Positions 25,449-34,531 of a stretch of DNA of 64,000 nt are shown piece after piece (position 1 is the first letter of the stretch; every line of letters begins with the position of its first letter). A model generated the notes under the pieces. That model made no database searches. It was not told the origin of the DNA and was given only the letters and a program-made list of their open reading frames with translations. Origin of the DNA: an uncultured Chitinophagaceae bacterium (lineage in GTDB: Bacteria > Bacteroidota > Bacteroidia > Chitinophagales > Chitinophagaceae); the NCBI GenBank assembly GCA_937907395.1, contig CALCII010000014.1, positions 62,001 through 126,000 of the forward strand. Reading direction: 5' to 3'. The position numbers were made by a program, and so were the translations under genes.

Positions 25449-26057
25449 ATGAATTATCTCGCCCACGCCTTTTTATCCTTTAATGACCCGGGAATTCTGG
25501 CGGGGAACATGATCAGCGATTTTGTGAAGGGGAAGAAAAAATTTGACTACCCTGTTGATATTCAACAAGGCATTCACCTGCATCGGTTAATTGATACGTT
25601 CACAGATGAGCATCCGGCGGTAAAAAAAGCAAAAGAAGTGTTCCGGCCGCATTACCGGCTTTATGCTGCGGCTTTTGTGGATGTGGTGTTTGACCATTAC
25701 CTGGCCATTGACAACCAGCATTTTAATAATTCATCGCTGCGCCTTTTTGCAGAAACAACGTACGAGCACCTGCATAGTTACTCCTCCTTCTTTCCGGAGC
25801 GTTTTGCCGGCATGTTTCCCTACATGTGGAAACAAAACTGGCTTTACCATTACAGTTCCAGGTGGGGGATTGAAAACAGTTTAAAAGGAGTTGTGCGCAG
25901 AGCTGCTTACTTGGAGGAAAGCGATACAGCCTATCGTTTGTTCAACGAAGAATACCGGTATTTACAGGATTGCTACCTTGAATTCTTTCCTTCGCTCTAT
26001 CAAATGTCCCGGAATTGGTTTACTGAATATGAGAATCGTACACAAGGAAATGCTTGA
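25449..26057 (+). CDS. DUF479/AcpH-like protein
   Basis: A 202-residue protein of the ACP phosphodiesterase (AcpH, DUF479) family. In E. coli AcpH removes 4'-phosphopantetheine from acyl carrier protein. Signatures seen: the start MNYLAHAFLSF, GNMISDFVKGK, IQQGIHLHRLIDTFTDEHP, and AAAFVDVVFDHYLA, which contains the metal-binding HD-like residues. Similarity to the family is clear, but activity on ACP in Bacteroidota is not established. Its last 38 bases overlap the 3' end of the convergent CoA-transferase gene. Confidence 0.88.
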   Translation: MNYLAHAFLSFNDPGILAGNMISDFVKGKKKFDYPVDIQQGIHLHRLIDTFTDEHPAVKKAKEVFRPHYRLYAAAFVDVVFDHYLAIDNQHFNNSSLRLFAETTYEHLHSYSSFFPERFAGMFPYMWKQNWLYHYSSRWGIENSLKGVVRRAAYLEESDTAYRLFNEEYRYLQDCYLEFFPSLYQMSRNWFTEYENRTQGNA

Positions 26058-27330
26058 ACCGTTCCACACATGCTTTTTCCAGCATTTCACGATCGTCGGG
26101 ATGTGAAATTTCTATCAGGGATTTTGCACGCTGACGAAGATTCTTTCCATATAAATGTGCCACGCCATATTCAGTTACCACATAGTGGATGTGTCCACGG
26201 GTGGTTACCACCCCTGCTCCCTGTTTCAGGAAAGGAACAATACGGGGTAATCCTTTTTTGGTTCTGGATGTAAGCGCAATAATGGGCTTACCGCCTTCAC
26301 TCAGGGCTGCGCCACGCATGAAATCCATTTGTCCGCCAATTCCGCTGTACTGCGTGGTTCCGATACTATCGGCACAAACCTGTCCGGTAAGATCCACTTC
26401 AATAGCACTGTTGATAGCCACCACTTTCGGGTTACGGCGAATCACATGCGGATCATTCACATAGTCAATATCAAGAAACACAAAGGCTGGGTTATCGTGT
26501 ACATAATCATATAAACGGCGGGTACCAACCGCAAAACCAGTTACCGTTTTATAAGGATGGATTTTCTTGTTTTTATTATTGATGACGTCTTTTTCCACCA
26601 GGTCAATAATGCCATCGCTGCACATTTCTGTATGAACACCCAGATTTTTATGATTGTGTAATGCTTTTAATACAGCATCCGGTATGGTACCAATGCCCAT
26701 TTGCAGTGTGCTTCCATCATCAATCATTTCTGCAATGTATCTGCCAATGCGCAGCTCTTCTTCAGAAACCTTGGAACCATAATCCACTTCCGGAAGTTTT
26801 TCTTCACTATATACAAACCGTGTAATACGATCCGTATGAATCAAACTATCGCCATGTGTACGGGGCACATTAGGGTTCACCTGGGCTATGATATGTTTGG
26901 CTGCACCTACTGCACTCCTAGCAATATCCACACTTACACCCAATGAGCAATAGCCATGTATGTCGGGTGGGGAAACCTGTACTAAAGCCACATCAATGGG
27001 TAAATATCCCTTCTTGAATAGATCAGGAATATCGCTCAGGAACACAGGAATAAAATCGGCACGGCCTTCATTCACTGCCTTACGAACGCTTTCACTCACA
27101 AACATGCAATTGATATTAAAGATTCCTTCATACTCAGGCTTATCGATAGTGATATCGCCTTGCACGGTTATAAATACCATTTCTACATTGTTGAGGCGGT
27201 GCGACTGCTTCGCCAGTTCCCGTAAAAGAAATAAAGGTGTCTGGGCACTTCCCTGTACAAACACTCTTTGTCCGCTTTTAATTACAGACAACGCTTCTTC
27301 TGCCGACTGATAGGTAATATCTTTATACAT
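26020..27330 (-). CDS. Acetyl-CoA hydrolase/transferase family protein
   Basis: A 436-residue CoA-transferase of the acetyl-CoA hydrolase/4-hydroxybutyrate CoA-transferase family (class I type with a catalytic Glu). The N-terminal domain starts MYKDITYQSAEEALSVIKSGQRVFVQG. The C-terminal domain contains AINSAIEVDLTGQVCADS with the expected active-site Glu in SAIEVD. The glycine-rich YSGIGGQMDFMRGA and HYVVTEYGVAHLYGKNLRQRA are typical. The likely reaction is transfer of CoA between short-chain acyl-CoAs and acetate or a similar acid; the exact substrate is not determinable. The gene is convergent with the DUF479 gene and overlaps it by 38 bases. Confidence 0.9.
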   Translation of the reverse strand: MYKDITYQSAEEALSVIKSGQRVFVQGSAQTPLFLLRELAKQSHRLNNVEMVFITVQGDITIDKPEYEGIFNINCMFVSESVRKAVNEGRADFIPVFLSDIPDLFKKGYLPIDVALVQVSPPDIHGYCSLGVSVDIARSAVGAAKHIIAQVNPNVPRTHGDSLIHTDRITRFVYSEEKLPEVDYGSKVSEEELRIGRYIAEMIDDGSTLQMGIGTIPDAVLKALHNHKNLGVHTEMCSDGIIDLVEKDVINNKNKKIHPYKTVTGFAVGTRRLYDYVHDNPAFVFLDIDYVNDPHVIRRNPKVVAINSAIEVDLTGQVCADSIGTTQYSGIGGQMDFMRGAALSEGGKPIIALTSRTKKGLPRIVPFLKQGAGVVTTRGHIHYVVTEYGVAHLYGKNLRQRAKSLIEISHPDDREMLEKACVERFKHFLVYDSHIQ

Positions 27331-27459
27331 GACTCACTGAATTTTATGCAATATTAAAATACAACCGAAATCCATAATATGATGAAAAACAGGATAGGCG
27401 GTGATGGAAGGCAGCAGGGTTTCTGCTATTTTTACAACCTGTAACTGATTGAAATTTCT

Positions 27460-28032
27460 ATGAAAAAGATTCTGATCATTTTTTTGATTGTCCTTGGTTT
27501 TTCTGCAAAAGCGCAAATGAATAATCGTTTCCCTCCATTGGACAAATCGCCTATGGATATGAGCTATTACCCGGTGAACTATCCCATTCTTCGTATTCAG
27601 CCCAATAAAACAATTGAACCCTTAATTGCCCGGGTGATTTATAGCCGCCCGCAAAAAAGCGGACGAAAAGTGTTTGGCGAGCTGGTGGAAGATGGCAAGG
27701 TTTGGAGGCTGGGAGCCAATGAAGCCACTGAAATTGAATTTTTCAGAGAGGTGAAAATCGGTAACAAAAAAATCAAGAAAGGCCGTTACACGATGTATGC
27801 CCTTGAAAACAAGGACCGATGGACTATTATTCTGAATACAGATACAGATACATGGGGAGCATTTAACTATAACGCTACAAAGGATGTGTTACGGGTTGAA
27901 TGCGATGTAAATCGTTTGAGCGAACCTACCGAAGCATTTACGATGGTGTTTGAAAAAGTATCCGACAAAAACATTAACCTTGTTTTATCCTGGGACGATG
28001 CAATTGTAAAACTGCCCATCAGCTGGTTCTAA
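27460..28032 (+). CDS. DUF2911 exported protein
   Basis: A 190-residue protein with a signal peptide (MKKILIIFLIVLGFSAKAQ) and a DUF2911 domain. The diagnostic core is VIYSRPQKSGRKVFGELV, then VWRLGANEATEIEF, KIKKGRYTMYAL and WTIILNTDTDTWGAFNY. It is likely periplasmic with a beta-sandwich fold; function unknown. It lies 82 nt upstream of the asparagine synthetase ATG and may be co-transcribed with it. Confidence 0.9.
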   Translation: MKKILIIFLIVLGFSAKAQMNNRFPPLDKSPMDMSYYPVNYPILRIQPNKTIEPLIARVIYSRPQKSGRKVFGELVEDGKVWRLGANEATEIEFFREVKIGNKKIKKGRYTMYALENKDRWTIILNTDTDTWGAFNYNATKDVLRVECDVNRLSEPTEAFTMVFEKVSDKNINLVLSWDDAIVKLPISWF

Positions 28033-28114
28033 TGCATTGCCAAAGCTGTTGCACAAGCAATCGGTTACAGCCACTTCGTTATTCTATCGTATCTTTTCTC
28101 TTTATTCAATCACC

Positions 28115-29965
28115 ATGTGTGGCATTGCCGGTATTATATTAAACAACGGGCATCGTGTTCCTGCAGACAGATTGCAGCAAATGACCGATGCAATGGCACA
28201 CCGTGGGCCCGATGGATCGGGTATGTGGCAAAACGAATCCGGCGCTGTGGCATTGGGGCATCGCCGCCTCAGCATTATTGATCTCAGTAACGATGCCGCA
28301 CAACCGCTGCACTATCTCAACCGCTATACCATTTCGTATAACGGTGAAATTTATAACTACATTGAACTGCGCAACGAGTTACTTCAGAACGGATATGCTT
28401 TTCACACCCAATCAGACACCGAAGTAATTCTCGCCGCTTATGATTGCTGGAAGAATGATTGCGTACAACATTTCGATGGCATGTTTGCCTTCGCTATCTG
28501 GGATGAACGGGAACAAACATTATTTGCAGCCCGTGACCGTTTTGGCGAAAAACCATTTTATTATCACTACGACGGCAACCAGTTTCTGTTTGCCAGTGAA
28601 CTGAAAGCCTTATGGGCTGCAGGTATCAATCGCTCCTGGAATCATTTGATGCTGTTGAATTTCCTGGCAAACGGCCACACGCAAAATGCAGTGGATGCCA
28701 GTGTCACGTTTTATGAAAATATCTTTTGCATCCCGCCAGGCCATTATGCAACATTCAGGTTGCGCAGCAAGGAGCTGTATGTGAATTTATACTGGGATCT
28801 TGATAAACAGGCAAACCAAAAAATTACTGAAGAAGAAGCAATCGAACAATTCCGTTTCTTGTTTCAAACCAGTGTGCAACGAAGATTACGAAGCGATGTG
28901 CCCGTGGGAACCAGTCTGAGCGGCGGACTCGACAGTTCATCGATTGTTGCCATGAGCTCACTGTTGAATGCAGGAAGTGACAGCCATCAATGCTTTACAG
29001 CTGTTTTTCCCGGTTTTGAAAAAGATGAGCTGAAATATGCAAAAGCCGTAGCCGATCAGTTTCATCTGCAACAACATATTGTACAACCAACTGCAGAAAG
29101 TTTCATCAACGACTTTCAACAGCTGAGCTATTTCCAGGAACAACCCTTTGGTTCTTCGAGTGTGTATGCACAATACAAAGTAATGCAACTCGCCAAAGAA
29201 CAAAACGTAACCGTGTTGTTAGACGGACAGGGCGCCGATGAAACACTGGCCGGTTACAACAAATACATTCATTGGTATTTACAGGAACAGGTGGCCCGTT
29301 TTAAATATGGTTTTGCGATGCAGGAACGTATCTTGTTGCAGCAAAATGACATTCCGTTTCATTGGGGATTTGCCAATTATATGGCCGCCCTCTTCCCCAT
29401 TGTTGCCAATGCACAACTGGAAGAGCTGGAACGCAAACGCATTTTGGTTCACCCGCATATCAGCCGTGATTATGCACACGCTCATTACGATAAATTCTAT
29501 TCCGTTTACAAACCGCCGGTAAGCAAACTCAACGACATCCTGTATTTCAACACCATGCAGCAGGGTCTTGGGGAGCTGTTGCATTATGCCGATCGCAACA
29601 GTATGGCGCATAGCAGGGAAACAAGGCTGCCCTTCCTCAGTCACGAATTGGTGGAGTTTGTCTTTTCATTACCGTCCCACTTCAAAATACATAACGGTTT
29701 CCCGAAATGGTTACTCAGAAAAGTAATGGATGAAAAATTGCCGGATGGAATTGTATGGCGTACGAACAAAGTGGGTTATGAACCCCCTCAAAAAAGCTGG
29801 ATGGAGCATGCGCAAATAAAAGAGATGATTCATGAAAGCCGGAAAAAACTGGTGACTGAAAAAATTCTCGATGAAGATGTGCTTGAGCAGAACATAAAAT
29901 CAAAAGATGCTTATGAGGCAGATAATTATGACTGGCGCTATTTAAGTGCAGCACAATTCTTCTAA
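28115..29965 (+). CDS. asnB: Asparagine synthetase (glutamine-hydrolysing)
   Basis: A 616-residue cytosolic enzyme making asparagine from aspartate, glutamine and ATP. The N-terminal class II glutaminase domain starts MCGIAGI (Cys2 is the nucleophile after Met removal), with AMAHRGPDGSG, LGHRRLSIIDLS and YNGEIYNY. The C-terminal synthetase domain has the PPi loop SGGLDSSSIVAMSS and LDGQGADETLAGY. The ATG at 28115 is required for the terminal Cys; an upstream in-frame extension from 28037 is rejected. The stand-alone setting, not beside a surface-glycan cluster, gives no hint of a specialised amidotransferase role, although such paralogues exist. Confidence 0.94.
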   Translation: MCGIAGIILNNGHRVPADRLQQMTDAMAHRGPDGSGMWQNESGAVALGHRRLSIIDLSNDAAQPLHYLNRYTISYNGEIYNYIELRNELLQNGYAFHTQSDTEVILAAYDCWKNDCVQHFDGMFAFAIWDEREQTLFAARDRFGEKPFYYHYDGNQFLFASELKALWAAGINRSWNHLMLLNFLANGHTQNAVDASVTFYENIFCIPPGHYATFRLRSKELYVNLYWDLDKQANQKITEEEAIEQFRFLFQTSVQRRLRSDVPVGTSLSGGLDSSSIVAMSSLLNAGSDSHQCFTAVFPGFEKDELKYAKAVADQFHLQQHIVQPTAESFINDFQQLSYFQEQPFGSSSVYAQYKVMQLAKEQNVTVLLDGQGADETLAGYNKYIHWYLQEQVARFKYGFAMQERILLQQNDIPFHWGFANYMAALFPIVANAQLEELERKRILVHPHISRDYAHAHYDKFYSVYKPPVSKLNDILYFNTMQQGLGELLHYADRNSMAHSRETRLPFLSHELVEFVFSLPSHFKIHNGFPKWLLRKVMDEKLPDGIVWRTNKVGYEPPQKSWMEHAQIKEMIHESRKKLVTEKILDEDVLEQNIKSKDAYEADNYDWRYLSAAQFF

Positions 29966-30009
29966 AACCTGATCTTTGCATTCCTTATTTAAAAATTATA
30001 AACTTATAT

Positions 30010-31149
30010 ATGAAACAAGCCAGTAAGTATGTGCACGCAGGGTCACATCCCGATCCTTCTACCAGTGCCATTATGACTCCTATTTACCAAACCTCCACCT
30101 ATGTACAGGAAGCGCCGGGCGTGAACCAGGGATTTGAATATGCACGCAGCCAGAACCCAACCCGTAAAGCATTGGAAGAAGCTGTGGCAGTGATTGAAAA
30201 TGGAAAATTCGGATTGGTATTTGGTAGTGGAGTGGCCGCAACAGATGCCGTGATTAAATTATTACAACCCGGCGATGAAGTGATTGCAGCCAACGATATG
30301 TATGGTGGTACGTACCGACTGTTTATGAAAGTGTTTGAAAAATTTGGATTGAAGTTTCACTATGTAGATACCACCAACCCTGCCAATGTGGAAGCGGCAT
30401 TAACTGCTAATACAAAACTCATCTGGGTGGAAACCCCTACCAATCCGTTAATGAATATCACCGACATCAAAGCCATTGCTGCCATTGCCAAAAAAGCAGG
30501 TGCTTTGTTATGTGTTGATAATACGTTTGCATCACCGGCTTTACAAAATCCATTGGATCTGGGTGCTGATATTGTGATGCACAGTGCTACCAAATACCTG
30601 GGCGGACACAGCGATGTGATACAGGGATGTTTGGTGATCAACGATGCAGATCTTCGTGAACGTTTATATTTTATTCAGAAAAGTTGCGGTGCTGTTCCCG
30701 GACCAATGGATTGTTTCCTGGTGCTGCGTGGCATTAAAACGCTGGGCATCCGCATGAAAGCACATTGCGAAAACGGAGCAAAAATTGCACATTGGCTCAA
30801 ATCAAATTCAAAGGTGAAGAAAGTATACTGGCCTGGTTTTACTGATCATCCCGGGCATTCCATTGCCAAAGAACAAATGCATGATTTTGGCGGCATGATC
30901 AGTTTTGAACTGGTGAATGATAGCGTGGAAGAAGCCAAACGTGTACTCTCTTCTACTCATATGTTTGCACTTGCCGAAAGTTTAGGTGGTGTGGAATCTT
31001 TGATCAACCATCCGGCAACGATGACACACGCTTCAATTCCCAGAGAAGAACGTATTAAAAACGGGTTGAGTGATTCATTAATCCGCTTAAGTGTGGGCAT
31101 TGAAGACGCTGACGATCTGATTGCCGATCTGGCCAAAGCCATCGGATAG
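30010..31149 (+). CDS. Trans-sulfuration PLP enzyme (cystathionine gamma-synthase/lyase)
   Basis: A 379-residue PLP-dependent enzyme of the Cys/Met metabolism family. The PLP Lys is Lys195 within HSATKYLGGHSDVIQG. Other conserved elements are FEYARSQNPTRKALE, SGVAATDAVIKLL, DMYGGTYRLF, WVETPTNPLM, DNTFASPALQNPL and the late SLGGVESLINHPATMTHAS. The sequence could be cystathionine gamma-synthase or gamma-lyase; these are not separable here by eye. A GATCTTTG (29971-29978, 7 of 8 promoter-box matches) lies 31 nt upstream. The role is in cysteine/methionine interconversion. Confidence 0.9.
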   Translation: MKQASKYVHAGSHPDPSTSAIMTPIYQTSTYVQEAPGVNQGFEYARSQNPTRKALEEAVAVIENGKFGLVFGSGVAATDAVIKLLQPGDEVIAANDMYGGTYRLFMKVFEKFGLKFHYVDTTNPANVEAALTANTKLIWVETPTNPLMNITDIKAIAAIAKKAGALLCVDNTFASPALQNPLDLGADIVMHSATKYLGGHSDVIQGCLVINDADLRERLYFIQKSCGAVPGPMDCFLVLRGIKTLGIRMKAHCENGAKIAHWLKSNSKVKKVYWPGFTDHPGHSIAKEQMHDFGGMISFELVNDSVEEAKRVLSSTHMFALAESLGGVESLINHPATMTHASIPREERIKNGLSDSLIRLSVGIEDADDLIADLAKAIG

Positions 31150-31197
31150 GATCGGGACGCTCCCAGCGACCTGAACCGGTTGAGACTACATTAAAAC

Positions 31198-31968
31198 ATG
31201 AGTGAATCATTACAGCAATTACTGGACAAGAAGGTTGATTTCTACAATCAACCTTCTTTCATTAAGGATGATCCTATTTACATCCCCCACCTGTTTACGA
31301 AAAAGCAGGACATTGAAATTGCAGGGTTGTTTGCGGCTGTATTTGCGTGGGGCCAACGAACCACCATCATCAACAAAAGCAAAGAACTGATGCAGCTGAT
31401 GGAGATGCAGCCACATGCATTCTGTTTACATCATTCGGCCACCGATTTAAATAAACTGAAACACTTCAAACACCGCACCTTCAACACAGATGATCTGTAT
31501 TACTTCATTGAGTTTTTCAATTATCATTACAGCAATCACCCATCATTAGAAACAGCCTTCTTTCCCAAAAAAGGAATGAGTGTAGAAGAAGGATTGAATC
31601 ATTTCAGATCGTATTTCTTTTCATTGGAACATGTAAAGCGAACAGAGAAACACATTTCATCACCCGCACAAAAATCGAGTTGTAAACGGCTCAATATGTA
31701 CCTGCGGTGGATGGTGCGAAAGGATCAAAAAGGTGTTGACTTCGGCATCTGGAAAAAGATACAACCGAAAGACCTGATTTGTCCGCTTGACGTACACGTT
31801 TCACGCATTGCACGGCAATATGGCTTATTGCATCGAAAACAGGACGATTGGTTGGCCGCACTGGAGCTCACAGCGAATCTCCGTACCTTTAATGCAGCAG
31901 ATCCTGTGCGGTACGACTTCGCTTTGTTTGGAACAGGAGTCATGGAGCAACCACGGAATCTGCAATAA
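31198..31968 (+). CDS. TIGR02757 family protein
   Basis: A 256-residue protein matching the TIGR02757 family of Bacteroidota and relatives, function unknown. Recognisable parts are DPIYIPHLFTKKQDIEIAGLFAAVFAWGQR, then HRTFNTDDLYYFIEFF, and the C-terminal PLDVHVSRIARQYGL with DPVRYDFALFGTGV, a helix-rich arrangement reminiscent of HhH-GPD-type DNA glycosylase folds. That resemblance is only suggestive. It is followed 11 nt downstream by a small conserved protein, probably in the same transcript. Confidence 0.88.
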   Translation: MSESLQQLLDKKVDFYNQPSFIKDDPIYIPHLFTKKQDIEIAGLFAAVFAWGQRTTIINKSKELMQLMEMQPHAFCLHHSATDLNKLKHFKHRTFNTDDLYYFIEFFNYHYSNHPSLETAFFPKKGMSVEEGLNHFRSYFFSLEHVKRTEKHISSPAQKSSCKRLNMYLRWMVRKDQKGVDFGIWKKIQPKDLICPLDVHVSRIARQYGLLHRKQDDWLAALELTANLRTFNAADPVRYDFALFGTGVMEQPRNLQ

Positions 31969-31979
31969 ACCGTTTTACC

Positions 31980-32303
31980 ATGGCTGCAAACGAACTGGCA
32001 GCAATACTCAACAGCGAACTGGCACTTCAGCTACCGGAACAGGTTTCGGAAGAAGAACTCATTCACCAGCTTTCCATAAAAATCAATGAACTGATTCAAA
32101 CAGATTTTGAACAACTGGTACGACTGCTTTATCGCATTGATGTAAGCGAACCCAAACTAAAACAACTGTTGAAAGATTATCCGGATGCCGATGCCGGGAA
32201 ACTCATTGCCACTATGATTGTAGAGCGACAGTTACAAAAACAAAAATCCCGTCAGCAGTTTCGCCAACGGGATGATATGATTTCTGATGAAGACAAATGG
32301 TAA
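31980..32303 (+). CDS. Small conserved helical protein, unknown function
   Basis: A 107-residue cytosolic, largely helical and acidic/basic protein without signal peptide or membrane segment. The central LSIKINELIQTDFEQLVRLLYRIDVSEPKLKQLL is the most family-like part, and the C-terminal third is strongly charged (QKQKSRQQFRQRDD). I do not recognise a named family. It begins 11 nt after the TIGR02757 gene, which suggests functional association. Confidence 0.78.
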   Translation: MAANELAAILNSELALQLPEQVSEEELIHQLSIKINELIQTDFEQLVRLLYRIDVSEPKLKQLLKDYPDADAGKLIATMIVERQLQKQKSRQQFRQRDDMISDEDKW

Positions 32304-32344
32304 CTGCATTATGCACTAAGCACTGCGCTTTATGCATCTGCTTT

Positions 32345-33001
32345 TTAATACATCAACTCCTTCACCTTCTCTTTATCTTCTTTTTCTTTTTTTAAGTCGA
32401 ACATGGTTCCAAAAACTCTGTCCCAAATCGTAGTACTTACACCAAAACCCTGGTGTTCATTTTTATAATGATGCAGGTGATGATTCCTCCACAAAGGTTT
32501 CATCCATTTAAACGGAGGATTCCAGGCATGAATGGCATAATGCATCGTTCCATACATTAGGTACCCCAGCATAAATCCTGAAAAGAACGTAAATGTATTC
32601 TGACGAAGAACACTGAACATCGCAAAGAAGATCAGGGAAGAGATAATAATACTGGGAACGGGCGGCATAAACAACCGCTCTTTATCTCTTGGATATTCGT
32701 GATGATTCCCATGCATAACATAAATAATGCGTCGTGCTCTTTCACTCTCGGCCACCAGGTGAAATACAAAACGATGCATCAGGTATTCAAAAAATGTCCA
32801 GAACAACATGCCCGCCAAAAATAATCCAGCAATAGCGCTAATTGAAATTGCAAGTTTTGAATGACTGTAAAGAGGAAAACCGATAATTACCGGCAAATAC
32901 AACCCCCAAATCACCAGGGGATGTGTTTTGGTTAACATTTCCAGGTAGTGATTCTGAAAAAGTTGAGCCTGCCCTTTGTTATGAATTTTATCAAAATGCA
33001 T
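32345..33001 (-). CDS. Fatty acid hydroxylase/sterol desaturase family protein
   Basis: A 218-residue inner-membrane di-iron hydroxylase-type protein. The eight-histidine pattern of the superfamily is visible: HRFVFH (about 73-78), HGNHHEYP (about 96-103), HYAIH and HHLHHYKNEHQG. Four hydrophobic segments surround them. The arrangement resembles fatty acid 2-hydroxylases, which hydroxylate acyl chains of sphingolipids; many Bacteroidota make such lipids, so lipid hydroxylation is a reasonable inference. An exact promoter box TATATTTG lies 19 nt upstream of the ATG. A second family member is encoded at 36957-37724. Confidence 0.88.
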   Translation of the reverse strand: MHFDKIHNKGQAQLFQNHYLEMLTKTHPLVIWGLYLPVIIGFPLYSHSKLAISISAIAGLFLAGMLFWTFFEYLMHRFVFHLVAESERARRIIYVMHGNHHEYPRDKERLFMPPVPSIIISSLIFFAMFSVLRQNTFTFFSGFMLGYLMYGTMHYAIHAWNPPFKWMKPLWRNHHLHHYKNEHQGFGVSTTIWDRVFGTMFDLKKEKEDKEKVKELMY

Positions 33002-33020
33002 ACATCCTCATTTTCTGTTA

Positions 33021-33028
33021 CAAATATA
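33021..33028 (-). promoter_or_regulatory. Promoter -7 box for fatty acid hydroxylase gene
   Basis: Exact TATATTTG on the minus strand, 19 nt before the ATG at 33001. Confidence 0.58.
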
Positions 33029-33072
33029 AACTGAATCTGAAAAGATGATAAAGTGTATTAAGTTAACGAAAT

Positions 33073-34464
33073 CTATAAATGCTCCCACACAAAGTTAGCA
33101 TACCCTTCCAATCCCGGATCCCGGGCTCCCATGAGCAATAAAACGCAATCGTTTGTAAAGTGAGGTCGCACAACTGAAGGAAAATCATTCCGGTTCTCTG
33201 TGAAAAATGCGTTTACTCCTTTTGCTTTCAGGTCTTCAATGAGATCGTTGGCCGAAATATCCTTTACGGCAGTTCCGCCGGCATAAAAAATTTCACTCAT
33301 CCAGATTTCATCCTGTGGACGCAGCACCTTTGCTATTTCATCCACAAAATCGTGCCGGAGAAATTTTGTGGGGCCATAGCCATGTGGCTGAAACCAGGCA
33401 ATCACCTTATCTGCCAATGGCTGACAAGCCTCAATGCTTGCCGCACATTTGGCCGGATTGTGTGCATAATCATCAATGAGCCATACCCCGTTTTTTTGTC
33501 CGACCACCTGGTGCCTTCGGTAAATTCCTTCGTACGACTGAAGAGCTGTTGCAGAATCCCTGAGAGAAACCCCTGCCAGATGAGATACCGTTACTGCCGC
33601 CAGTGCATTTTCCATATTGTGTTTCCCGATTGCATTCATCTGAAACGATGCCTCTTCATTTGCCTTTCTGATCGTAAACGAAATGCTCAACCCTTTTTGT
33701 GAGAATGCAGTTGCATGATAAGCTGCAGTATCTGTTTCATCCACAGAAAAATTAAAAGCGGGGTTCACAGACAATTGCCGGGCCAGCGGATGTGATTGAT
33801 TTACGACAAAATGTTCTTTTGTATGATCACGGAATTGTGCAAACACATCCATGAGCACTTCAATCTCTTTATGGTCTTTATCAATATTGAGCAACAATCC
33901 AATTTCGGGATGGTAGTTTACAATACTGCCGTCGCTTTCATCGGCTTCGATCACCAGCCAATCTCCTTTACCCACTTTTGCATTTCCTATTTTCCCTTCA
34001 CGGATGATCGAAGTTAGTCCGGCCCCACTGATGATGCTTGGCTCCAGTTTGGCATATTGCAGGATGTCAAAAATCATGGCACTGGTGGTGGATTTGCCCG
34101 AAGTACCTCCTACGGCAATGGTCTTTTTACTTTTTGCAATAATCGCCAGCAGTTCGGCCCTTTTGATGATGGGCTTATTCATTTGCTTCGCCTTAATCAC
34201 TTCTGCAACAGTATCTTCAATAGCAGTGGAAACCACTACAAGGTCTGTATCCTCTGTGATTCCTTCTCCGTTCTGTAAAAAACATTGAATGCCCTCGGCT
34301 TCCAGTTTGGATTTGGTATCATTAAACTCTCCCGGATGAAAGTAACGGTCGCTACCACTCACCTCTTTACCAATGCCCTGCAAATATTGTGCAATGGCAC
34401 TCATACCGGTACCCGCCACACCAATAAAAAACGGTTTCTTAAAATCGTTGATGGATTGAATCAT
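33073..34464 (-). CDS. Mur ligase family protein (MurC/Mpl-like)
   Basis: A 463-residue ATP-dependent amide-bond ligase of the Mur family. It starts with the UDP-binding MurC-type domain (FIGVAGTGMSAIAQYLQGIGKEVSGSDRY). The P-loop AVGGTSGKSTT is in the middle domain with IEADESDGSIVNYHPEI, and the C-terminal domain has DDYAHNPAKCAASIEA. The layout is that of MurC or Mpl (murein peptide ligase, which recycles tripeptide onto UDP-MurNAc). Because murC normally lies in the division/cell wall cluster, which is absent here, an Mpl-like role is favoured but unproven. ATG at 34464 is chosen since a promoter box ends 6 nt before it; the upstream extension to 34542 would read through this promoter. 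Confidence 0.88.
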   Translation of the reverse strand: MIQSINDFKKPFFIGVAGTGMSAIAQYLQGIGKEVSGSDRYFHPGEFNDTKSKLEAEGIQCFLQNGEGITEDTDLVVVSTAIEDTVAEVIKAKQMNKPIIKRAELLAIIAKSKKTIAVGGTSGKSTTSAMIFDILQYAKLEPSIISGAGLTSIIREGKIGNAKVGKGDWLVIEADESDGSIVNYHPEIGLLLNIDKDHKEIEVLMDVFAQFRDHTKEHFVVNQSHPLARQLSVNPAFNFSVDETDTAAYHATAFSQKGLSISFTIRKANEEASFQMNAIGKHNMENALAAVTVSHLAGVSLRDSATALQSYEGIYRRHQVVGQKNGVWLIDDYAHNPAKCAASIEACQPLADKVIAWFQPHGYGPTKFLRHDFVDEIAKVLRPQDEIWMSEIFYAGGTAVKDISANDLIEDLKAKGVNAFFTENRNDFPSVVRPHFTNDCVLLLMGARDPGLEGYANFVWEHL

Positions 34465-34470
34465 ACAGAA

Positions 34471-34478
34471 CAAAAGTA
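34471..34478 (-). promoter_or_regulatory. Promoter -7 box for Mur ligase gene
   Basis: Exact TACTTTTG on the minus strand, only 6 nt before the ATG at 34464, predicting a leaderless or nearly leaderless mRNA. Confidence 0.62.
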
Positions 34479-34501
34479 AATGAAATGCAGCCATGATCTG
34501 A

Positions 34502-34509
34502 TACCTTTG
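34502..34509 (+). promoter_or_regulatory. Promoter -7 box for FAH-family gene
   Basis: Exact TACCTTTG, 22 nt before the ATG at 34532, divergent from the Mur ligase promoter with 23 nt between the boxes. Confidence 0.62.
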
Positions 34510-34531
34510 CTTTGCATAAAACGATTGCCGG

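Noticed and set aside
28037..28114. Longer start for asparagine synthetase
   Set aside because: Class II glutaminase activity needs the terminal Cys directly after Met; the ATG at 28115 supplies MCGIAG.
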